NCBI RefSeq assembly: GCF_905220365.1
Contig: NC_061147.1
Span: 9,238,001 to 9,302,000 of the forward strand
Reading direction: 5' to 3'
Length of the DNA stretch: 64,000 nt
From: Vanessa cardui
Lineage: Eukaryota; Arthropoda; Insecta; Lepidoptera; Nymphalidae
In this document: positions 56,577 to 64,000 of the stretch, piece by piece
Layout of the letters: each line of letters opens with the position of its first letter
Position numbering within the stretch: the stretch's first letter is position 1
The notes under the pieces: generated by a model
Told to the model about the DNA's origin: nothing
The model's database searches: none
Seen by the model: the letters and a program-made list of their open reading frames with translations, nothing else
Translations under genes and position numbers: made by a program

Positions 56577-57000
56577 GGTTGTATTTAGTCTATGTTTAAT
56601 TTAAAACATGTTCCCTTGTTTACTACACTAAAAAAAACTCTAGCGATAACTAAACGGGCACTAACTCACTCGAAACAACAACGTGTACTGATCCGTTGTG
56701 GAGTATCGATTTTGACGGTAGGATATTGTTATAGATACATAGGTCTCCGTGCGTTGCGCCGTAACTCGCGATCTGACTGATTTTTTTTTTTTAACTGATA
56801 CTAAGACAACGAAGGTAAGAGATAAGGTTGTGTGGTTTGAGATTTTAATGATACGCACTAAAAATAGTGTTTGAGCTATTGTCGACCGCTATTTTTACTG
56901 GTCGAGGGAAATAGGTCATCAGAGCGCGGTTAGATGGGTTCTTATCTAGGTATGATTTAGCCTTGATATGTTGATGATAGATGGCGCTCATTTCCAAGGT
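56577..57000. promoter_or_regulatory. upstream region of boule, possible promoter
   Basis: No repeat family from this window occupies the ~430 bp before the start codon. It includes moderately GC-rich patches (GTCTCCGTGCGTTGCGCCGT). No TATA box or initiator can be assigned with confidence, and untranslated exons may lie further up. Confidence 0.3.
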
Positions 57001-59030
57001 CATGTTTTTTAGTTTATTAGTTTAATATATGATAGATATTGTAACTAGTTTTATTGTTTTATTTTACGGAAATTCCGGAATTAAATATTTCCATTTAAAT
57101 ATGTATAAAATTATCATTTATAAGTTATGCAAACTTATTAATAAAAGAAACTTACTACGTAATTAGCAGTTACGTTTACATTTATTATTTTTCATAACGG
57201 TAATGCCTCAAATAAAATTTGTTTTTATTTATGAATAACCTTTGTAATTTTATGGAATATATTTGGTAGTATAGTTATCATATTGGTTACATTATATTGG
57301 GTATATTAGTGATAATAATTTAGAAGTGATTGACTGAAATATAATTTTGGTTGGTCACCTATTAATTATACATTTATACAATTTATATATTTCTTTTATT
57401 ATAGTTGTGGTTTCGTCGTGATCATATTCATTAAAATTTATAAGTTCATAATGTAATAACAAAACGCTTCTTCCTTTTGGCACAATTATGTAAAAGTTGC
57501 CAAGTTTATATTCATTTTTCCATATGTTTTTATTAATATTCTATATAAAATATACATGAATAACTCACCAATTCTGTAATTAATTACAATTTTTTAATAA
57601 AAATTTTGTTTTCGAAGTAAATTACTGCTAAGTTATAATTACTGTAAGCTAAGCTTACAGTAGTCATTGTTTTAGGCGTATATATTAATTAATTATTTAA
57701 TTTACTTACTAAAAGAAAAATGGTGTTTATTCTACTTAGCTTAAATGTGCAACAACATAAAATATTTTTATTGTCGAAGTAAAAATGTTACTTCTAACTA
57801 GCAATGAATCTACAAACGTCAATGTGACGTGCTTTTGCCTGACACTTGTGTGGGATGTCAAATATTCCAATTTGTATTTACAAATGTGTGCCACTGTTAA
57901 CTCTTGTGTTTGAGTGTATTCTACAGGTTTTTCTGTTTATTGTTGTTTACATCCTTAATATACAAGTCTTGTGCATCGGATTCATTTCAAATATTGATTT
58001 AACGTTAGCGAATAACTTTATAAATCGTGATAGAATTTAAATTCTTACAAAACAAGTGTTGTCTCCTTTTAATTTAATCCGATCTTCTCACCAGCAAAGA
58101 GGTATGTATATGTAGTGTCTACTTGTTACATCGAATGTAATTTGTTATTTTGCATTCAAGGAAGTTTGCGTTAATATAGTTTCACTTGCGAAATACTGGC
58201 CTGTTTTATTGGACCGGAACTTTTTTTTTTTGTTTACCCGCGACCGATTATTTTTATTACATCTTTAATCTGTATTTCTTTGTACACCTTCATGTGTTTT
58301 AAGTTTGATTCGCAATGTATTTTTTCGAGTCATTTAATTAATTTATCACGAAGAGGATGTTTTGTTTATCGTTCTTAAAATAGATTCGAATGTATGTAGC
58401 TGCCCACAAATTGCACGGTAACAGGTTTATTCACTTTATTGCCAATATTAACTTTCTATTTTTAGTTGAAAAATAAAAATTATTATTATTTTTTTTATTA
58501 TAGAGACAGAATTTACAAGAATAATTTTAATTAAAGAATCATAATTATTTGTCTTTTAAAATTTAAAATTAACAATGGTGCAGAGACTTCCCGCTCTTAA
58601 AGAGAAAATTCAATCATCAAGAGTTTTTTTCATCTGCGCTGCTTTATCACAATTAGTTTTTCATATGTAGCTTAAAGGTTATCTAGTATAAAACACCCCA
58701 GTCCACCTTCTCCTGTACAGACAGGCTTTTGCGAGTCAATTCTTTAACTCAAATGCTATGTATGTATTTATCTTTGTCTGTATATATATCAAACATTGAA
58801 TCATGACTTATGTTGATCTTAACTAAGTGCTTGACTTAAAGGCAAACTATGAATGCTTAAAAGTAAAAGGACATATATCAACAATTACAGATAAAAATAC
58901 TATTATGAATAACATTGCAGATTTTTGATCATATTGAATAAATAAAATACTACAGTTGACATTTTAATATTCATCAAAGTGTATCAAATATTAAAATAAT
59001 TTATGAGCTTTGATAAACAATGTGAGAGGT
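57001..59030. other. upstream DNA, possible non-coding exon
   Basis: AT-rich, with no repeat found. A 21-base perfect-type palindrome (ACTGTAAGCTAAGCTTACAGT) lies at about 57641-57661. AAAGAG|GTATGT at about 58097-58107 is a good plus-strand splice donor after a stretch without repeats, which could be a 5' untranslated exon of a divergent gene. Support is weak. Confidence 0.3.
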
Positions 59031-59039
59031 GAGATGACG

Positions 59040-59239
59040 CGGTGAAAGAAAACATTGCGAGGAATCCTGCTTGTGTCAAATTTCATAAAAATTCTATTCT
59101 ATTCTAGTGTATTCCACCAACCTGCATTGGAACAGTGTGGTGGAATATGTTTCAAGACCTTTCCTCAAAGGGAGAGGAAGACTTGGCCCAGCAGTGTGTG
59201 TAAAATGCAAATTTACAGGCTGTGATGTTTTTGTTGTAA
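59040..59239 (+). repeat. SINE-A copy, 5'-truncated
   Basis: GTGAAAGAAAACATTGCGAG to AAATTTACAGGCTGTG, with a CTATTCTATTCTAG expansion in the middle and a GTGTGTAAAATGC insertion near the end. Confidence 0.82.
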
Positions 59240-60033
59240 AACAATTTAAAAAGTAAGGTTTTTAAAAAATAATATGTTAAAGCATAAACCAACATGAAAC
59301 TCAGTTATTACACATTTCCAACAATAAAATTACATATAAACATTAATTATTACTTATTATCTGTAGAAAATACAAAGCAATTGACAATTTCAATGTTACT
59401 CAATTACTTTCAACAAAAGTATAATTTATAGTGTCGTAATGTAACAAAACTAGTTGCAATATCCTATACAGAGTTCAGATACATTCAGATGCATATAGAT
59501 GAATCAATTACATGTACTAGAAAAGTCCCGTTACTTTATATTTACACTTTAATGAAGTGGCAACAGGTTTCGGGGATATATAAATAGTAAAATCATCCAT
59601 GTAAGCATATATAGCCGATCCATTGGCTTGTATATGTGAATCTTATAGGAATATCAGTTTGCACTTTGCAGTGTATAGGTTTAAATAGTATTTTCCTTTG
59701 TTAATTACATGAAATTTTGTGTGAAAGAGATAGCTATTTTTGCATCTATAATATTAGTATAGATTGTTTGTAAACTAAAACAAAACAGAATGTACAGTCA
59801 GAAAGCTATATAGAATATAATTTATTATGCTCAATGTATGTAGTCTTTTGCTCAGCGGTGAAGCATTATAAGTCTCAGATAAAATTCTGTTGGTATATGT
59901 CAATACATGTGTATCATCAACCACATCGAAGCAGTGTTGTGACACTCCATATCTTGCACATAAGAGGAGAGTTAGTTTTCTTTCGCTATGGCATATTTAC
60001 AGACTTTTTCTTTTGATGTTATTAATTTTAATA

Positions 60034-60290
60034 GTAGATTTTTTATGGCATAGGTTAGGGGACGAGCAGATGGCTCACCTGATGGGAAGTGGTCACCACT
60101 GCTCATAGACAATGGTGCTGTAAAAAATATTAACCATCCTTCCCAATGCACCACTAAACTTGGGAACTAAGATGTTATTTCTCTTGTGCTTATAGTTGCA
60201 CTGGCTTACTCACCCTTCAAACCAGAATACAATAATACTAAGTACTGTTGTTTTGAGGTAAAATATCTGAAGAGAAGGGCTTACCATCAA
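60034..60290 (-). repeat. SINE-B copy, diverged
   Basis: Inverted, from TTATGGCATAGGTTAGGGGA to GAGAAGGGCTTACC, with several small deletions. Confidence 0.78.
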
Positions 60291-60948
60291 GTTACTCTAT
60301 TGTTAGACAGTTACTTTGTTGACAATGCATTGATGGTGTCAAAAGTAGTTTCTCACAGTGCCAGATTCATAGACCACTTACCTGTAGTGTAGCTAAGGTC
60401 TTAGAGATTATGGACCTGTAGTGAAACTAAGGTCTTACTTCTTGGAGAACATTTTGTAAATTGAATTTAAAAGATATATAAATGCATATTGAATACATAT
60501 ATTTTTTATAATTGTATTAATTCTTCTTCAATGTCCGAAGATAAATTGACTTTGTCCAAGAATTAACATTATTGGTTCTGTTAGGTTGGTAAGTTGCTGT
60601 CAGAACTTTGGAATTTAGAAATTTAATTTTACTTGAATATATATTTAAGTGTTGTGTTACAAATAAATATATTTTAGCTACCTAAAAGTTAGGTATTTAA
60701 GAAGTCGTATGGGGTAGGTATAGAAACAGTGCCGAATTCAACATTAATGCCTCCCCTGGTTACTTTGAAAAGTGCGACCATTATCGAAATTTGCCTTAAG
60801 TGTAGGAAATATCCATACACAATTTTTAAATAAATGCGTTGACTCATTCTATGACTGTTGTTCTTTCAAGGCTAAACCTCTGAACCGAATTTCATGTAAT
60901 TCGGTATGAAGCCAAAACATCAGCGAAAGAGGGTAATATATCATAAGA

Positions 60949-61304
60949 GCTGGGATGGCCCAGTGGTTAGAACGCGTTCATCTAACCGATGATTGCGGGT
61001 TCAACCTCAGACAAGCACCACTATATAATAATAATAATAATAATAATAACTGTCACCACTATACTATATATTATATATGTGCTTAATTTGTGTTTATAAT
61101 TCATCTTGTGCTCGACGGTGAAGGAAAACATCGTAAGGAAACCTGCATGTGTCTAATTTCATCGAAATTCTGCCACATGTGCATTCCACCAAACCGCATT
61201 GGAACAGCGTGGTGGAATATGTTCCAAACCATCTCCTTAATGGAAGAGGATGCCTTATTTCTGCAGTGGGAAATTTACAGGCTGTTACTTTACTTTACTT
61301 TAGA
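60949..61304 (+). repeat. SINE-A copy with 10 bp target duplication and (AAT)n expansion
   Basis: The duplication ATCATAAGAG occurs at 60939-60948 and 61305-61314. A (TAA)n run (about 61026-61050) sits between the head and the body. The tail is (TTACT)n. Confidence 0.9.
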
Positions 61305-61321
61305 ATCATAAGAGTATTCGC

Positions 61322-61440
61322 TATGGATTTGCAAAAATATGCTGTTTTGAACATAGATAAAACTGTGATTGGAGTTTTGGAAGTAAAATCAAATGGAAAA
61401 TGTAGTTGAGTGTACTTGTGTTGTGTTATAAATAAAGATA
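61322..61440 (+). other. short coding-like stretch with poly(A) signal
   Basis: ATG at 61323 opens 28 codons (MDLQKYAVLNIDKTVIGVLE and on) to TGA at 61407-61409. AATAAA follows about 20 bases downstream. The composition is more protein-like than most short frames here, but 28 codons may be chance. It could be the last exon of an unknown gene or a piece of an unrecognised element. Confidence 0.25.
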
Positions 61441-62760
61441 CATTAATTTATAACTACAATAGTGTATAATATAGCTGAGTTATTAGCAAATCGCATGAAA
61501 ACGTGTTTCTGAGTTTTGTTTATTTTTTCTACTTTCATTTGAATACGCTATAGTTATTTATCTTTTATCTACAGCTACACCAACTGTTTGAGTATGTATT
61601 AGTATTTCTTATTATGTGTTGAGTGCACATGTGCTTCATAACTTCATTACTCATATTATTTAGACAGATTAGCAAATTTGTTCGAAAGAGGTCTTTAAAT
61701 TTGCAGTCCGAAATGGTCCCATTTAAATTTCACAAAGAAACAATAACTTTCGGATATCAGGGGCGGTTGTTGCTATATTATTGCTATGTGGTATAACTGC
61801 TTATTTGTTGTTTATAGATCCGAGACCTAAAATTAACATTTATAATCCGCTTAGGTTTATTTTATTGAGTCAGTTTTATGATTATTTAAATCGTTAGTGT
61901 ACCCAATTATAGAAACACCTGTGTGAAAATCGATGAATATTTTTTTATCGTTATATTTATATCTCCACAGACGTAGTGTCCGTGTCTTTGGAGTATCCTT
62001 TTAATTTGATTTTTTTTTAATTTTCGTGTGCTTGTTTTTATTACCAGACAGCACCACAATTTGAGTATTAGGATATTTTTTCTTTATTTTCGAAATTTCA
62101 TGGTCATACATATAATGTTTATGAGTAACACCCCTTGTGTTACTTGTGTTCGTGTTCGGATTCATTCCGATTCAAAATACCCAATGCCGTAAATAGCCTT
62201 TTCTGTGCCCTGTGTGAGATTCTATAACTGCGCCCTATTTAAGCAGACAATTTAGACCTGCCCAGTCTGTCTATTCTTGCGCCCCCGAGAGTCTACGCCC
62301 TGTGCCTGGGTACCGTTGGCACCGCCCTATTTACGCCACTAAAAATACCTTAGTTAGTTTGGATGATATTCCTCTTTTCGTAATTGGAACATCTATATTA
62401 TGGACCGTTATGCCGTCATCCAATCTCTCGCCATTTGTGATCTCTTCACCAGTGTTTTCAAGGCATCTTCACTGTCATCGGTATAAAATGCTAAACTTTT
62501 CGTTAGATGATATTGTAACTATTGCATGGGATTAGTGCATTAGTAGCTTTAATCAACGAATGCTCTACTAAAGCGGTTTTATCTTTTAATGCCGGGAAAC
62601 CATATTAAAAAAACGAATCGTTTTTCTTACTGATAGTAATCTAATTGACGTTCACATTTATTTATCGGAGCACTCATCTTTATTTGCCTACTGTTTGTTA
62701 TTAGTGGCAAACCAAAGGTAACTTTTGGATTATGCTGAAGATACCAATGGTTCCACGGTC
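61440..62760. other. upstream DNA, mostly unrecognised
   Basis: AT-rich. 62200-62345 holds a GC-richer segment with two related pieces, GCGCCCTATTTAAGCAGAC and CGCCCTATTTACGCCAC, which look like part of an interspersed repeat. Nothing else is supported. Confidence 0.35.
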
Positions 62761-62915
62761 CCTGACCTATCGGGTCAAAACTAAATGACGCGGTAGCCCA
62801 GGCTAGTGAGGAGGAATAGCCCGGGTAGGGAGGGTAACCTCGAGACCCGTACCGAAGCCTTGCCTAGGCCAGGCAGAAAGACCCGTCGTTCGTCCGCCTG
62901 ATAGAAAATACTACT
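62755..62915. other. GC-rich block of unknown identity
   Basis: About 160 bp (CGGTAGCCCAGGCTAGTGAG, GAGACCCGTACCGAAGCCTT, GCCTAGGCCAGGCAGAAAG) abruptly richer in GC than its flanks. It contains small inverted pieces (GCCTAGGC). It may be a LINE or other repeat fragment; no frame was assigned. Confidence 0.4.
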
Positions 62916-63164
62916 ATTCGTAAGCAATACGAATCGTAAACGTTACCTATTATGTTCTAAGGTTCTGATATTTGTAACAAATAGGCCTGCAGGCATTCCC
63001 AAAATATAATACCATTATCAAATTTCGTCTCAGAATATTTGCGGCTGTGTAGGTACGAGAAAATACCTATTGATTTTGCTTAATGTAAATTGTTCTGTTG
63101 ACGAATAAGCTTGTGATTAACAAATAAAAATCTTGTATCAATATAAATATATTACTGACTGAAA

Positions 63165-63330
63165 TAAAAAATATACTTCATTCAAGTGGAATTTTATAAG
63201 CACTTTTATCATTTTACAGAACTATACCCATTGAGTAAATCACCGGTTCGGGATATAGATTATACTGAAACGAAACAATAAACTCAGTAGTATCTCCTTC
63301 AAAAATTTGGTATACATTATATCAGATAAG
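63165..63330 (-). repeat. LINE 3'-end repeat (family C), decayed
   Basis: CATTCAAGTGGAATTTTATA, AGCACTTTTATCATTTTACA and CACCGGTTCGGGATATAGAT follow the reverse order of the family C tail. Confidence 0.6.
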
Positions 63331-63369
63331 TTAGGTCCACTCTTCTTGTATTATAAATAAATAAATATT

Positions 63370-63520
63370 GGATGACATTACATACATTGCTCTAATCCTA
63401 ATGTAAGTAGCTTAAGCACTTGTGTTATAGAAAATCAGATGTAACGACGGTACCACAACTCAGACACAAGATAACATAGACAGACTCGAATCTATGGCGT
63501 ACCCATAAAACCGGTATTTT
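63370..63520 (-). repeat. tRNA-derived SINE-D copy, partial
   Basis: TGCTCTAATCCTAATGTAAG, AATCAGATGTAACGACGGTA, then GGCGTACCCATAAAACCGG; the B-box part is mostly lost. Confidence 0.6.
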
Positions 63521-63944
63521 TGGCTTTTTGTGGTATTTATGTAACCACGTGTTGAATGAAATGCTTTATTTATTTAGGATTTTTTTAAAAGAATGATTTG
63601 AATGAATGTATCGAATAAAATATTTTATTTTGTAAACAATGATAGGAATCAAGGATCGCGAACGATGCATTCGTCGCATAGGTACTATCTGTGTACGATT
63701 TCCCTGAGGTTATCACGAGTCATTGTAACCCCGGTCTCTGTTCCTTTAGGCGACTCTAGTCTTTACGTTATTCTCTTACATATAATTACAAATGCAGTAA
63801 AAACTGAATACTAGTGGTCGCGTACGGCTTTTCTTGTGTCCAAAGAGTTTATCGTCAGATATTAGTTACGAAAAAACCTATGGGGTAGGTATTTGGGATT
63901 TGATGAAGCTTGTTTAATACTAAATTTCATCTACTTCAGATGGA

Positions 63945-64000
63945 TGATTGCAAGTTCAAACCCAGGCAAACGTCACTTAATATTCATGTGCCTAATTTGT
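63945..64000 (+). repeat. SINE-A copy running off the window
   Basis: ATGATTGCAAGTTCAAACCC, CAGGCAAACGTCACTTAATA, then the start of the body; cut by the window end. Confidence 0.75.

Larger units (their letters stand above)
7783..56204 (-). other. boule intron 1, 48.4 kb, transposon-filled
   Basis: The intron runs from the GTCAGT donor after exon 1 to the TTTATTTTCAG acceptor before exon 2. It contains the mariner, DIRS-like and RTE-like elements, palindromic elements and most SINE copies listed here. The DIRS-like element lies antisense to boule; the mariner and RTE-like element lie in the same sense. No unannotated boule exon was found inside, and the phase-0 match between exons 1 and 2 means none is required. 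Confidence 0.72.

Noticed and set aside
54587..54665. Possible tRNA gene
   Set aside because: The A and B boxes belong to a SINE head; acceptor-stem pairing is absent and the sequence continues into the SINE body.
57846..58040. 64-codon hydrophobic plus-strand frame
   Set aside because: AT-rich composition gives Ile/Leu/Phe-rich chance frames; no signal peptide logic, homologue or splice context supports it.

Overview
The window looks like a lepidopteran (probably butterfly) nuclear genome. It is AT-rich, its host exons are split by GT-AG introns, and it is crowded with insect-type mobile DNA. These include at least fifteen copies or pieces of a SINE with a tRNA-Lys-like head, about a dozen copies of a second ~290 bp short repeat, RTE-like and CR1/Jockey-like LINE pieces, a mariner and a DIRS-like retrotransposon. 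No bacterial-type operons, CRISPR arrays or functional RNA genes were found.

The one host gene that can be assembled is a DAZ/Boule-type RNA-binding protein on the minus strand. Exon 1 (56205-56576) encodes most of an RRM. The other three coding exons lie about 48 kb away (7720-7782, 7269-7422, 6556-6704). Reading frames join exactly across all three introns and every junction is GT-AG, giving a predicted protein of 245 residues. The first intron (7783-56204) holds nearly everything else in the window.

Layout. 1-6,500: AT-rich DNA downstream of boule without the usual SINEs, holding many short coding-like stretches broken by stops, of unknown origin. 6,556-7,782: boule exons 4, 3 and 2. 7,783-56,204: giant intron with a mariner (19,761-21,044, one premature stop), a structurally complete DIRS-like element (22,057-27,413), a LINE 3' end (32,188-33,000), a 5'-truncated RTE-like LINE (43,733-45,932) inserted in a palindromic element, a second copy of that palindrome (15,509-15,670), and many SINEs. 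56,205-56,576: boule exon 1. 56,577-64,000: upstream DNA with SINEs, possible exon-like pieces and a GC-rich block.

The most interesting object is the DIRS-like element. Its gag, RT-RNase H and tyrosine recombinase frames are open. Its terminal inverted repeats and an internal complementary region fit circle-mediated replication: the internal region is the reverse complement of the right end joined to the left end. gag appears to carry a 613 bp intron, and inside that intron lies a tandem set of eight short palindromes whose two arms change together.
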